Origin: Diabrotica undecimpunctata
Lineage: Eukaryota > Arthropoda > Insecta > Coleoptera > Chrysomelidae
Length of the DNA stretch: 64,000 nt
Assembly (NCBI RefSeq): GCF_040954645.1
Contig: NC_092805.1
Location: 71,471,186-71,535,185, forward strand
Direction: 5' to 3'
A model generated the notes under the pieces. It was not told where the DNA came from. It saw nothing but the letters and a program-made list of their open reading frames with translations, and did no database searches. Positions 1 to 10,693 of this stretch are shown piece after piece (position 1 is the stretch's first letter; every line of letters starts with the position of its first letter). Both the position numbers and the translations under genes were made by a program.

Positions 1-149
1 GTTCAGGGTTTTACCGTTTACTCGCTGCCGCTATATACATGAAAATGTATATCCCACTTTCATTATCAATCATTTTAGCATCAGACATTTGGCATCGATG
101 TTGAATACAATATTACCCACAACAGAATAGTCAATTTGAGAATATATAT

Positions 150-870
150 ATTTTTTTCATCCATAAATCATTCTGGCATTATATGATTTAACCAATCAAA
201 TTAGACAAAAGGGTCTTAGTCACGTATCTTCGGTTCTATTAGTCCAATCGTGACGTACAGTACGTCAAATGATAGGACTCAACGAATAGAATATAAGGAG
301 ATAGAAAAATCAAATACAGCAGCATGTCAAAAAGGCCTTAGTTATATATCTTCGTTTCTATAAGTCCAATCGTGACGTACAGTATATAAAATGATAGGAT
401 TTAACCAATCGAAAACCATGAAATAGGAAAATCAAATACAGCAATATGTCAAAAGGCCTTAATAATTTATCTTCGGCCCCACTAGTCCATTCGTGACGTA
501 AAATACCTCAAATGATAGAACTCAACCAATAGAATATAAGGAGATAAAAAAATCAAATACAGCATGTCAAAAAGTCCTTAGTTATATATCTTCGTTACTA
601 TAAATCCAATCGTGACGTACAGTACCTTAAATGATAGGATTTAAATAATCGAATACAATGAAACAGAAAAACCAAATACAGCAACATGACAAAAGGGCCT
701 TAGTCACGTATCTTTGATCCTATTAGTCCAATCTTGACGTACAGTTACTCAAATGATAGAATTCAACCAATAGAATACGATCAGAAAGAAAACTCAAATA
801 CAGCAACATGCCAAATCTATCTTAATTATGTATATGAATGTTCAGTCCTATTAGTTCAATGACCTAGAAG
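150..870. repeat. ~120-bp tandem satellite array (family S120, array 1)
   Basis: About five and a half units repeat head to tail. The block starting TTAG/TTAA before a TATCTTCG motif recurs at 216, 338, 459, 578, 700 and 822, giving periods of 119-122 bp. Each unit holds a GACGTAC-AG-TACGTC-like near-palindrome and a GTCAAATGATAG block. Units differ by many substitutions, so this is an old array. The same family recurs with the same period at 38640-39715. Confidence 0.85.
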
Positions 871-1320
871 TCAAATACAGTTACTGTTACCGACAATATC
901 CAAAATCGAAAGACTACCGCTTAATTTTGCCGAAAAACCCTCAATTTTGCAGTAATTTATAAATGTTAATAACTTCGTTTTTACATAATGACATTTAATA
1001 CAATTAATTAAAATTGTGGCAGTTAATGATTTATTAAAGTGTGGTATATTTTACATAGATCACAAATAAGTTACATTAAAAAAATTGCAACATTTTAAAT
1101 TTAAATTTGTTATTAAAATTGAGTATGAAAAAGGGCTGACTTTCTAGCTTATAAACATTCATAATAACTTTGTCATTTTTCATGTCACATGCTCAATGAA
1201 AAGCTGGCGAAAAAACCCCATTTAAAAAAAAACAACAAAACCTATGACCAATATTGATCAAGATAACATTTTTTTTCTTAAAATCTAAATTCGTAAAAAT
1301 TCAATATCTTTTAATCTGTG
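871..1320. other. AT-rich stretch, no gene seen
   Basis: No ORF of note, RNA gene or recognisable element was seen in this stretch. It leads into the inverted repeat that begins near 1324 and may hold decayed outer parts of its left arm. Confidence 0.4.
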
Positions 1321-1323
1321 GTA

Positions 1324-2045
1324 AAAATTCAATATCTTTTAATCTGAGTGTCCTATTGACAGAAATCAAGATTCGTTTTAAATGTAAAACAGTGCAGCTT
1401 TCGTATGCAATTTTTGTATTTTGCCGCAAATGAACTCAGTTTTTATAAAGATGTTAAATAAATGAACCTGATGCGTTTTTGCCATTTTTTATGATTTTCA
1501 TGAGATCAATAAAATGTATCCCTTTCATTGACTGGCCACTATTGATTTTCCATAACTAGAACCTAATCTTTAAAACCTATAGCATGATATTTTAGTTTTG
1601 TTTTTGCAACAAATGTGAGGCATTTGAAATATGCTTAAAAGACGCTGAATTTAAACTTTCACATTATAAACGGTCTGAAACGTTTAAAATTGCTCTTTTT
1701 AATTATTACACTAGCAAGTTTTTCAAAGTACTTAATTTCTGCTATAAATTACACTCAAAACCGTCTTCTTGGAGGCATTTTTCGTGACGTTCGATCATTT
1801 GTAATGTAAAAGTTTAAATTCTTCGTTTTTAGTCATTTCAAATGCCTTATATTTGTTGCCAAAAATCAAAATTTTCATGTTATAATGGCAAAAATTGCGG
1901 AAAGTTTATTTATTGAACAACTTTAGAAGAAACTGACTTTATTTGCCGCAAAATATAAAAAGGGCATACGAAAGCTTCACCCTTACCTTTAAAACGCATT
2001 TTGATTTTTGTCGATAGGACACTCTGATCCAAAGATATCGATTTT
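1324..2045. repeat. Diverged long inverted repeat (MITE/foldback-like)
   Basis: The left arm (about 1324-1690) reappears as its reverse complement at about 1780-2045. Shared landmarks are a GAGTGTCCTAT block, a GCTTTCGTATGC block, a TTTTGC(C/G)GCAAAT block and a GGCATTTGAAAT block, in mirrored order. The arms are roughly 75-85% alike by eye. The left arm has about 90 extra bases and the spacer is about 90 bp. No transposase is present. It may be a non-autonomous DNA element. Confidence 0.65.
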
Positions 2046-2401
2046 TTTCCGTCGAGTTGATACAAATTTTATTTAATATTGATTTCGCGAGCGGAATGAC
2101 ATTCAAAATCGCCGATCGCTTCAAGTGCTGTTTCTGAGAGAACGGCATTCTACACAAAAAGTGCTAATGAACATTTTTGTCCAAAATTATCTCAGCCACA
2201 TTTTTTCTTTGAACCAATTTTTTTATAGAGTACAGATTCTTGGTAAATCCATTTTTTTTGCGTTTTTACCCCGAGGTAAAAACGCAGACTTGCTAAGTGT
2301 TTTACTACGATGGGGGTTTTACGGGGAACTTTTTTGCATCTTTTTTAGGGTCGCAAAATTGATATTATCGGCAAAATTCAGCTTGATCGTATGATTTTTA
2401 G
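2046..2401. other. Non-coding stretch with a perfect hairpin (2260-2285)
   Basis: No convincing gene was seen. Positions 2260-2285 form an 11-bp perfect stem (GCGTTTTTACC with GGTAAAAACGC) around a CCGA loop. If the downstream exon is real, this would be intron sequence running to the acceptor at 2400-2401. Confidence 0.4.
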
Positions 2402-2657
2402 AGGTCAAATCTCTGACGAGTGGACTAATATACCAATTACAATAGAAGTTTACTTCGATGTTCGAGTTTTTTATATATTTTTTACTGTTATAGATAATGA
2501 AGTCGATGCTTCCACCAGGAAATCATACGATATGAATATGCGACAATTGAGAGTACTAGCAAAGTTTTTGGGATTTATTGAAAGTATTCCATACAAGTCA
2601 GAAGCTAATAGCTATCCTCAAAATTTATTAACTTCATTAGTTACAATCAGAGAAAAG
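2402..2657 (+). CDS. Candidate internal exon of an unidentified host gene
   Basis: An open frame here reads as protein-like sequence, including DEWTNIPITIEVYFDV and RVLAKFLGFIESIPYKS. A T-rich tract ending TTTTTAG precedes it (acceptor at 2400-2401). The frame ends in AAG|GTTTGT, a plausible donor at 2658. That gives a 256-bp exon ending in phase 0. The peptide does not resemble a transposable element. A faint resemblance to codanin-1 (LAKFLGF...PY) is from memory and weak. No neighbouring exon was found. A chance ORF cannot be excluded. Confidence 0.45.
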
Positions 2658-3537
2658 GTTTGTTCTTGATATAATAATAAACCCTCTACTATTATTATTA
2701 TTGCAAACAAATATTAAATTAATTGATTACATAACAATAAATTACTTGATAATTGTTGTTTCTATGCTCAACAGACTGCTCTATTCCATTTGTAGCAGGT
2801 TGGCTAGATGAGCCTTTAATACTAGTTTAATGACGGTGAAAGGAAATCATTATATGGGGGCATGCGCAGGTTTTTTCATTAAACTGTTAAGTAGTTAAGG
2901 GATAACAACGACAAATCTTGAGTTAACGGAGTCTACATTTTATTGCTTTTCCAATTGAATGTAAAAGTTTATTCTTCCAATCACACAAATTGCTTACACT
3001 GCATAGTGTGCTTCAAATAGTTGCTGGAAATAAAATAATGGGAAAACACTTACTGATACTAGTACACAAGAAATTAGAAAGAAAGTGCGGAAAGTATGCT
3101 AAGAATAGAGACAAGTAGAATAGAGAATAGTAGAATAGAGAAGTAGTAAGAATAGTAAAAGATCAACGAACAGTATTCACGGCCAAAAGACAAACAGTTG
3201 ACAACATAAGCATACTATGACATATTTTATAGAAAATATATCAGGGAAACAACCACAACAAAAAATATCAGGGAAACAACATATATGGGGAATTCTGAAC
3301 TTTGACAATTGGTAGCAGCCAACTACATCTTTGTGGCTATATCTGTTAATTTATCAGTCTGTTTTGCAAAATCGGAATGGATGGATATAGCGTACAACAA
3401 CACGCGCAAATGATAAAAGGGTTTTATTAACATGGATATTCTATTCGGGCAACGTTACGTGCGCTTCGCCCATTTTACGGTCGCCATCGTCATACCCATC
3501 GATCCCCATCCGTAACTTACAAACTGAAGGTAAAAGA

Positions 3538-3539
<2 letters not shown>
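2658..3539. other. AT-rich non-coding stretch
   Basis: No gene was seen. Positions 3100-3160 are a degenerate TAGAATAGAGA simple repeat, and a block containing TATCAGGGAAACAAC is duplicated near 3237-3285. If the preceding exon is real, this would be its downstream intron. Confidence 0.4.
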
Positions 3540-3608
<69 letters not shown>

Positions 3609-3611
3609 TAT
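3540..3611. repeat. (TA)n microsatellite
   Basis: Nearly pure TA dinucleotide array with one TACATA interruption. It borders the palindromic element that follows; another TA array lies on the other side at 4070-4117. Open frames of alternating Ile and Tyr across this array are artefacts. Confidence 0.95.
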
Positions 3612-3722
3612 AACAAGAAAAAGGTTAATGCGAGTTGATAGTAAAATAAAGGTAACAGGTATCGGCATAGCTCGCTACAAAGGAAAAAAAATATAATAAA
3701 ATATTTGTATAAGATGGAAGGC

Positions 3723-3768
3723 CACCGTATATACGTATTTCTGACTATTGGTCGTCTTCAGTACGGTG
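3723..3768 (-). ncRNA. Hammerhead ribozyme motif (mirror copy in P1 left arm)
   Basis: This is the reverse-complement twin of the motif at 3945-3990, with identical core and helices. Confidence 0.65.
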
Positions 3769-3944
3769 CAGCCAAGTTAGAAAGGGAGCATATTAACTTG
3801 GGAAAGGATCACTACAGGAGCAATGCGACCAATTTGTGGCAATAATGTTAGAAGACTCTGAGGTTTCCAGAGCAACAACTAACACATCCACGGAGGAAGC
3901 TAAGCACCTGAGGAAAGGAATATGCTCCCTTTCTAACTTGGCTG

Positions 3945-3990
3945 CACCGTACTGAAGACGACCAATAGTCAGAAATACGTATATACGGTG
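3945..3990 (+). ncRNA. Hammerhead ribozyme motif (P1 right arm)
   Basis: Core CUGAAGA (3952-3958) fits CUGANGA. Stem II is short (GAC/GUC, with a C-A mismatch next to the core). GAA (3972-3974) is followed by the self-complementary helix III AUACGUAU and A17 (3983). Helix I is seven perfect pairs, CACCGUA (3945-3951) with UACGGUG (3984-3990). A self-complementary helix III is typical of hammerheads that act as dimers. The weak stem II lowers certainty. Confidence 0.7.
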
Positions 3991-4065
3991 GCCTTCCATC
4001 TTATACAAATATTTTATTATATTTTTTTTCCTTTGTAGCGAGCTATGCCGATACCAGTAGTTGCC

Positions 4066-4069
<4 letters not shown>

Positions 4070-4117
<48 letters not shown>
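4070..4117. repeat. (TA)n microsatellite
   Basis: TA array on the right edge of P1. Confidence 0.95.
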
Positions 4118-4179
4118 CGACGTGTGTTTAATGAATTGGTTCTGAAGCAAATGAAAACTGCCCCTAATGTTCATCTAGA

Positions 4180-4625
4180 AAGCATTTTCAGATGCTTTCG
4201 ATGAGTCCCATTTTTGAATGAATGAGTACGTCAACAAACACATATTTTTTTAAATTTGGGATGATTCCAATCCAGATGGCACCCAATAGCGTTCCAAAAA
4301 GTCACCGTTTGGTTTGGATTTTACTCTGGCGGCGTCATGGCCCATATTTCTTTGAGAACGACGTTGCCCATTCTATCACCGTCAACGACGAGCGCTATAG
4401 GTCGATGATTACCAACTTCTTTTGGTGTGAATTGGATGATATAGACACAAGCGGCTCAGGGTTTCAGCGTGACGGCACTACGTGCCACACAGTTCGTGCA
4501 ACATTATACATTCTGCACGGACGATTTGAGGACATGGTCATCTCACGTGGAGGAGATATGAACTGGCTACTGAGATAGTGAGATTTGACCCCGTTAGACT
4601 CTTTTTCTAGGGTTTTCGTAGAGCT
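4180..4625 (+). pseudogene. Decayed mariner-type (DDE) transposase fragment
   Basis: In the first part a frame reads DESHF, stop, MNEYVNKH, matching the family's SDE.HF...GYVNKQN region, but with several stops. After a frameshift, about 4349-4578 reads GPYFFEN, then VNDERYRSMITNFF, then QRDGTTCHT, then VISRGGDMNW, the order expected around the second catalytic Asp of mariner-like transposases. A further shift gives LTPLDSFSRVFVE, equivalent to the LTPLD.FLWG segment that carries the last acidic residue. The DNA-binding N-terminus and the TIRs are missing. The copy is dead. It abuts the Jockey remnant downstream. Confidence 0.8.
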
Positions 4626-4629
4626 ACAA

Positions 4630-5745
4630 ATGCAAATAGGACAAAAAACATCGAGAATATACTACGCAATAAATAATACGATATTGGGAAAAGGCGAAAT
4701 CAGTAAACAAAATTGCATATATATAACGCAATCACATGAAATATATTTACACATGAAAGTGGCCATAGAAGCTTTTAAAAAACCAAAATAGATTCCACAA
4801 TGCAAACGATGTCAAGAGTACGGACATACACAAAATTATTGTAGGAAAGAACCAATATGTGTAAAATGTATCTGGAAACATTAAAGATTGTGAAAAGCCA
4901 CAAAATAAAGAACCTAAATGTGTACACTGTTGTGGTGCCTCCCAGCTAATTACAGAGGTTGCAGCACTGATATAGCTCTTCAAAAGTCACAGAACAAACA
5001 TACCTACAATCACATCATAAAACAAGCAGCAGACATTGATAATTCTGTATAAAACCATCCAAGAGATGTTAACCAAATCCAAACATACGCTCAAATAGTC
5101 TAAAGAGCCAAAATAAGAATGATCCCAATTCGATATCAAACATCCTACACATACTAATTGAACGCATGAATAAGCAAGAAGGATTCAATTAAAAAAAATC
5201 TAGAAAGAATAAATATCATAGAAACTAATAGAGAATAAAATAGTAGAAGAGTTTACATCGGAACGCAAATGGCGTTTTACAACCTTAACAGGAGATCCTG
5301 TTTACCTTACACAACCAAAAAATCGATATATCGAAGTATACATCGATACAATGCATATCAGAGACACACTTAACAAAAAAAACATACATTAATCCGATAG
5401 GATTAATGTATGATTTATTAAGCCTTCCAGGCAGCTAGTCTAAGTGTCAAAACAAAAAAATATGACGTGACAACAGCAGCTTCATATTTTGACCCAAAAT
5501 GTAATCTAAAAACAGAAAATTTCGTCCAGTTGCTCAACACGCTTGGATAAAATTTATCATTGGGGCAGACTTTTACTAAAAACACCGTTCAAGTTAAGGT
5601 TAACCAAAACAAAAGGGAGAAAATTGCATGAAGCAATAGAAAATATAAATGGAAAATCGCACCCAACTGGAAAACCCACATATTGGCCAAGATCTGTAAA
5701 AAAACAAAAATGTATTAAATAACCTCACGCAACAGTTAAAAAGAG
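4630..5745 (+). pseudogene. Decayed Jockey-clade LINE fragment: ORF1 zinc knuckles and start of ORF2 endonuclease
   Basis: Around 4790-4960 the frames read QCKRCQEYGHTQNYC, then CVKC, then PANYRGC, the retroviral-type zinc knuckles of Jockey Gag, broken by frameshifts. Around 5090 comes a YAQIV stretch found after the knuckles. At about 5550-5690 the frames read an IIGADF block, then a KGRKLHEAIEN block and a PTGKPTYWP block, the AP-type endonuclease of Jockey ORF2 (GDFNAKH and STG.PTYWP regions). The copy has many stops and shifts and is cut off by the (TA)n array at 5748. No RT domain remains here. Another Jockey-like RT lies at 37101-38560. Confidence 0.75.

Positions 5746-5747
<2 letters not shown>

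Positions 5748-5832
<85 letters not shown>
5748..5832. repeat. (TA)n microsatellite
   Basis: Pure TA array. It truncates the Jockey fragment on the left and borders palindrome P2 on the right. Confidence 0.95.
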
Positions 5833-5835
<3 letters not shown>

Positions 5836-5863
5836 AATTTGAAATTTCCGCGGGAGCTATATG

Positions 5864-6147
5864 TGGTTTCAGTTGTTTTCCGGGTTTGACTCCGCGTTAA
5901 ATATTTTTGGTTTTTAGAAAAACCATTGTTTTGACGACGTTTCGGCAAGGTCACACTTGCCATTGTCAAGTCAGATTCTGCTTCGTCTTGATGTTACAGG
6001 CTTAAGTTCGCCTGTAACATCAAGACGAAGCAGAATCTGACTTGACAATGGCAAGTGTGACCTTGCCGAAACGTCGTCAAAACAATGGTTTTTCTAAAAA
6101 CCAAAAATATTTAACGCGGAGTCAAACCCGGAAAACAACTGAAACCA
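5864..6147. mobile_element. Short palindromic element P2, near-perfect, (TA)n-bounded
   Basis: Positions 5864-6001 are almost perfectly complementary to 6010-6147, with an 8-base centre between GTTACAGGC and GCCTGTAAC. (TA)n lies on both sides (5748-5832 and 6148-6171). Each arm holds hammerhead-like architecture with a damaged core (see 6038-6079). No coding sequence. Near-perfect arm identity indicates recent formation or ongoing conversion. Inferred to be a PLE-derived element, by analogy with PLE-1 and PLE-3. Confidence 0.65.
6038..6079 (+). ncRNA. Degenerate hammerhead-like motif in P2
   Basis: Helix I UGAC (6038-6041) pairs with GUCA (6076-6079). Stem II GGCAAG pairs with CUUGCC. GAA is followed by helix III ACGU and C17 (6075). 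The core reads UUGACAA instead of CUGANGA, i.e. C3 and G8 are changed. G8 is the catalytic general acid, so it is probably inactive. A mirror copy lies in the left arm. Confidence 0.45.
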
Positions 6148-6171
6148 TATATATATATATATATATATATA
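6148..6171. repeat. (TA)n microsatellite
   Basis: Short TA array between palindrome P2 and the PLE-1 left flank. Confidence 0.9.
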
Positions 6172-6287
6172 TCGAGAAAAGGAGTACGACCGTCAATCCA
6201 AAATAAACTAAGGTACACTCGAAGAGTGGTGGGTTTTTGGTCAAAGTGGAGAAATAAAAGACAAAGAAGGTGGCTACTTCATCTATT

Positions 6288-6334
6288 TATTGAAGACGTT
6301 TCGCTTTCTGCTCAGAAAGCATCATCAGTTCATC
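6288..6334 (-). ncRNA. Hammerhead ribozyme motif in PLE-1 left flank
   Basis: On the minus strand: CUGAUGA (complement of 6322-6328), a 6-bp stem II GCUUUC/GAAAGC, then GAA, the self-complementary helix III ACGU and C17 (complement of 6295-6302). Helix I is four pairs, UGAA with UUCA. All conserved core bases are present. The corresponding segment is deleted from the right flank. Confidence 0.8.
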
Positions 6335-7379
6335 TAAAAAGAACAATATGAAACCAAACATCCATAGAGAAATTACAATAAAAGTGTGTTACCTTACAAA
6401 GACATGTAGCAGTCAATGATGTTAAAAATATGAAAAAGCTTACGAAACTGGACATTTAGAGTTAAAGTTGTATAAAACAATTAATTGAAACTAGGTATAG
6501 TTTGCAATTTAACAAAATTAGCACAGCAAAAGAACATGTGATAAACATACATGTATATAAAAAAGTTATTATAAAAACTTAAGTAAAAAACATTAAGGTT
6601 TATTTTAAAGTGTAAAGAACTAGAAAGATCATGAGAATGCACTTCCAACAATTTATCTAATCAATTAGATTTTAATTTTAACTTTAGGTAACATTATAAG
6701 TTATTTAAGATTAATATAGTAATAAAGATAAAATGAAGTTACCAGTCTTAAGCTTACTGACTCTCGCAGGTAAATGAATTTACAGGTTTAACACCCACGC
6801 ACACAACGTGAATAGATATGGCCTTGAGGTCAAAATGACAAAAACAGCAAGGCAAAATACCAACCTCTATATAATAGGGCGGTATATTCAAAGAATGTGA
6901 TAAATTTGGTTGACAGCTTGTCGTTAGAAAACCAAACAATGAAAGGAAAAGGTGGTTAAAATCACCATTTACCCTACAGTGGTTGATCTGTCAACAAAGA
7001 ACAAAGTATGCGAGGTCAATCCAAAATATCATATATAATAATATTATGACGTCACTGGTTAGCTAGCCAACAGGTGAAGATTAATACAACTTCCACAGTC
7101 CAAAGGTTCAATGCATTTGGGACCGTAATGAAAAAGATTCTATGAATCAATTTCAGTTTAAAATTTTATCAAACAAGTTCATCAAAAGGAACAATTACTT
7201 AATTATGTAAAAGTGATATTGACAAATAGTTAATAAAATGTAAGTTGATAAATCTAAGATAAGGAAAGAATAATTTATTTTATTTTATTTTTATTTATAT
7301 TTATTATATGAAAATGTGATAAAAAAAACCCATTGTGGGACAAAATTTAAGTTAACAACATATCAAGCCAACATATCGT

Positions 7380-9644
7380 GCCATTACGGCACGATTACTT
7401 AATTTCCATATTTCTAAGGTTCACACTGATATTAAATTTATTATTTCTCAAATCAATAATGTCACTTCTTTTCTTGATAATCATCTTCCAGACAATTTGT
7501 TGGACACTTTTGAGTCATCTTTACATAAGAAATTTCATTTTGTATAACATAAATCCATGGCACACCTTCGTAAGAAGCTTAATAACTTAGACACTCCCCA
7601 GTTTAAAAAAATTCCATTTAATCCGAAGTGGATTAAAAATCTATCTAGTACAGAGGTTCCTCAGGACATTCTCGAGTTGTTATCCTTGGGCCCCAAATTT
7701 GGCTTACAGCCAACTTTCAAAGATTACTCTGTTAGTAGAATTTTAGCAGATGTGGAAAATATTTTGTCACATGCTGACAATTCTGACCTTTTATCTCTTA
7801 GGTCTTCTTCCAATAATATTCTGTTGAACTATTCTAATCGCCCTAGACAACCCATATTGGAGTTAGATAAGATTTACAGGGAGACGGTATCTTTTTTAAA
7901 AACTCACCCTAATCTTCTCGTTCTTACAAGTGATAAAGGGAATGCCACTGTCCTCATGGATAGAGATCAATATCTTAACCTCAGTCAATCGTTGTTAGAT
8001 GATGATAGATACTATCAACCTCTTTCTGCCAACCCTTGCTCTAAATTTACAAATAAAATAAATAAATTCATTACACATTTAAAAAATATAAAGATCATAG
8101 ATCAACCACTTGCAAAATTTTTACATAATTATGATGGATATGCTCCCAGATTTTAATGTCTACCTAAAATACATAAGCCCACATTGAGCATGATTCCAAT
8201 TGTTTCCTCCATTAATTCACCAAACACTAATATTGCGAAATTTTTAACTGACATCTTATCTAAATCTTATAATTATAATAACAACTTTAATATTGTTGAT
8301 TCTTTTCATTTTAGTGAATTTATTAATAATTTTGAACTTCCACAAGGCTACATTTTAGTGAGTTTTGATGTGGTATCTCTTTTCACTAATTTACCTCTTT
8401 CTAGCGTTATTACCTCCTTAAGAAATCACTGAAACTCCATCCAACCAAATTGTCCTGTATCCTGGGATGTATTTGCAGAACTTTTACAATTAATATTTGA
8501 CACTAATTTTTTGGTCTTCAACGACAAATATTACCTTCAAATTTTTGGGACACCTATGGGTTCCTCAATCTCTCCCGTCCTGGTTAATTATGTACTGGAT
8601 GATTTAGTATCTGACCGTTTGGGTCTTTTAGATTTCCAAATCCCTTTTATTAAACGGTATGTTGATGACTTATTACTAGCCTTGCCTCCAGACAAGATTC
8701 AGGCCACCTTGTCTTTATTCAATGAGTTTGATCCTCATTTACAGTTCACTGTTGAACTTGAGGACTCTAACACAAATAGTATTCCCTTCTTAGACATGCG
8801 TGTCATTAGAATGGGAGATAACACCCTAACTACAAGTTGGTACAGGAAACCAATGGCCTCTAACAGGTTTCTCAACTACCACTCTTGTCATCCCTTTAAA
8901 TATAAATTAAACCTTATTAAAGCTTTAAGCTGCAGGCTAAATAGACTGACACATCCGATTAATCGAAGGGAATCCCTTCAATTACTCAAGAATATTCTGA
9001 TTGAGAATTCCTATCCATCCTCCCTTATTAATAAATACCTTTTCGTTCAAAGCTATGGTTCTTCTTTAAATGACGTACCCAATGGTGACCAACTTATAAT
9101 AATATCAAATAATTCAATTAACAACACTGTTCTGCCTAATACTGTACTTGGGAATCCAACTACCCATTACTCATCGTTACCTTATTTTCCTCAAGTTACT
9201 GAGAAACTCGTTAAACTGTACAAACATAACAACGTACCGGTTAAAATTGCAATTAAGAATGCTAAGACTGTCAGGAATTTGTTTTCTAAAACTAAAACAC
9301 CTCTGTCCCTTCTGGAACAAGTTAATGTAATATATCATATACCTTGTGCTGAGTGTGACTCATGTTACATCGGTCAGACAGGTAGATCACTGAGAGGGTG
9401 TCTTACGACACACCGCAGTGATATTAATTTATTTAAGCATACTTGTGCTCTTGCCCAACATGCTATTAATACTAAGCACGAAGTAAACTTTAATGAAGTT
9501 AAAATTCTTGGCACTGAACGCAATCTCGTTAAAAGACAGTTTTTAGAAATGTGTTCAATATTAAAACATCCAAATACCCTTAATAAGAGAACCGACATTA
9601 GTAATTTGAGCCAAATTTATCACGCAATAATTTTGCAGAATTAG
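7380..9644 (+). pseudogene. PLE-1 reverse transcriptase / GIY-YIG endonuclease, three in-frame stops
   Basis: One frame runs the whole length, broken only by stops at 7545 (TAA), 8154 (TAA, in the position of Tyr in PRFYCLPKIHK of the PLE-2 copy) and 8430 (TGA, in the position of Trp in the PLE-2 RNHWNTIQ block). There is no frameshift. Order: N-terminal helical region; RT with LPKIHK (~8160), SFDVVSLFTN, GTPMGSSISP and catalytic YVDD (8658-8669); linker; then the GIY-YIG domain with CYIGQTGRSLRG (~9357-9392) and the conserved tail ending ILQN. The RT would copy the element and GIY-YIG would nick the target. Three point mutations disabled an otherwise complete core. The original start codon is not obvious because the frame opens directly at the flank boundary. 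Confidence 0.85.
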
Positions 9645-10613
9645 GCTTGATATGTTGTTTACTTAAATTTTGTCCCACAATGGGGTTTTTTTATCACATT
9701 TTCATATAATAAATATAAATAAAAATAAAATAAAATAAATTATTCTTTCCTTATCTTAGATTTATCAACTTACATTTTATTAACTATTTGTCAATATCAC
9801 TTTTACATAATTAAGTAATTGTTCCTTTTGATGAACTTGTTTGATAAAATTTTAAACTGAAATTGATTCATAGAATCTTTTTCATTACGGTCCCAAATGC
9901 TTTGAACCTTTGGACTGTGGAAGTTGTATTAATCTTCACCTGTTGGCTGGCTAACCAGTGACGTCATAATATTATTATATATGATATTTTGGATTGACCT
10001 CACATACTTTGTTCTTTGTTGACAGATCAACCACTGTAGGGTAAATGGTGATCTTAACCACCTTTTCCTTTCATTGTTTGGTGTTCTAACGACAAGCTGT
10101 CAACCAAATTTATCACATTCTTTGAATATACCGCCCTATTATATAGAGGTTGGTAGTTTGCCTTGCTGTTTTTGTCATTTTGACCTCAAGGCCATATCTA
10201 TTCACGTTTTGTGCGTGGGTGTTAAACCTGTAAATTCATTTACCTGCGAGAGTCAGTAAGCTTAAGACTGGTAACTTCATTTTATCTTTATTACTATATT
10301 AATCTTAAATAACTTATAATGTTACCTAAAGTTAAAATTAAAATCTAATTGATTAAATAAATTGTTGGAAGTGCATTCTCATGATCTTTCTAGTTCTTTA
10401 CACTTTAAAATAAACCTTAATGTTTTTTACTTAAGTTTTTATAATAACTTTTTTATATACATGTATGTTTATCACATGTTCTTTTGCTGTGCTAATTTCG
10501 TTAAATTGCAAACTATACCTAGTTTCAATTAATTGTTTTATACAAGTAGCTACCTTCTTTGTCTTTTATTTCTCCACTTTGACCGAAAAACCCACCACTC
10601 TTCGAGTGTACCT

Positions 10614-10618
<5 letters not shown>

Positions 10619-10690
<72 letters not shown>
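10619..10690. repeat. (TA)n microsatellite
   Basis: TA array between the PLE-1 right flank and the next segment. Confidence 0.95.

Positions 10691-10693
<3 letters not shown>

Larger units (their letters stand above)
3648..4067. mobile_element. Short palindromic element P1, (TA)n-bounded, with hammerhead motif in both arms
   Basis: The arm at about 3648-3794 is repeated as its reverse complement at about 3919-4067, around a ~124-bp unique centre. TA arrays bound both sides. Each arm contains a hammerhead-like motif (minus strand 3723-3768, plus strand 3945-3990). Mirrored arms, (TA)n borders and a hammerhead match the other PLE-related segments here, so I infer a non-autonomous PLE derivative, though it has no coding remnant to prove it. 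Confidence 0.65.
6205..10620 (+). mobile_element. PLE-1: Penelope-like element with ~1-kb inverted flanks
   Basis: A coding core (7380-9644) is framed by inverted repeats. The left flank 6205-7369 reappears as its reverse complement at 9644-10620, and the arms abut the core exactly on both sides. The arms are very similar by eye. The right arm lacks about 200 bp present at roughly 6275-6470 of the left, including the hammerhead. (TA)n arrays border both ends (6148-6171, 10619-10690). Inverted terminal structures and a GIY-YIG reverse transcriptase are hallmarks of Penelope-like elements. Confidence 0.85.

Noticed and set aside
2260..2285. Hairpin resembling a bacterial terminator
   Set aside because: Eukaryotic context with no operon; kept only as a structural note.
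3441..3668. ORFs of alternating Ile and Tyr over TA arrays (also 5736-5969, 10465-10815, 29922-30260, 36892-37231, 48618-48852, 55659-55847)
   Set aside because: They are the frame-by-frame translation of (TA)n microsatellites, not genes.
7378..7590. Separate small ORF upstream of PLE-1
   Set aside because: Out of frame with the PLE protein; the true frame through this stretch reads as PLE N-terminus.
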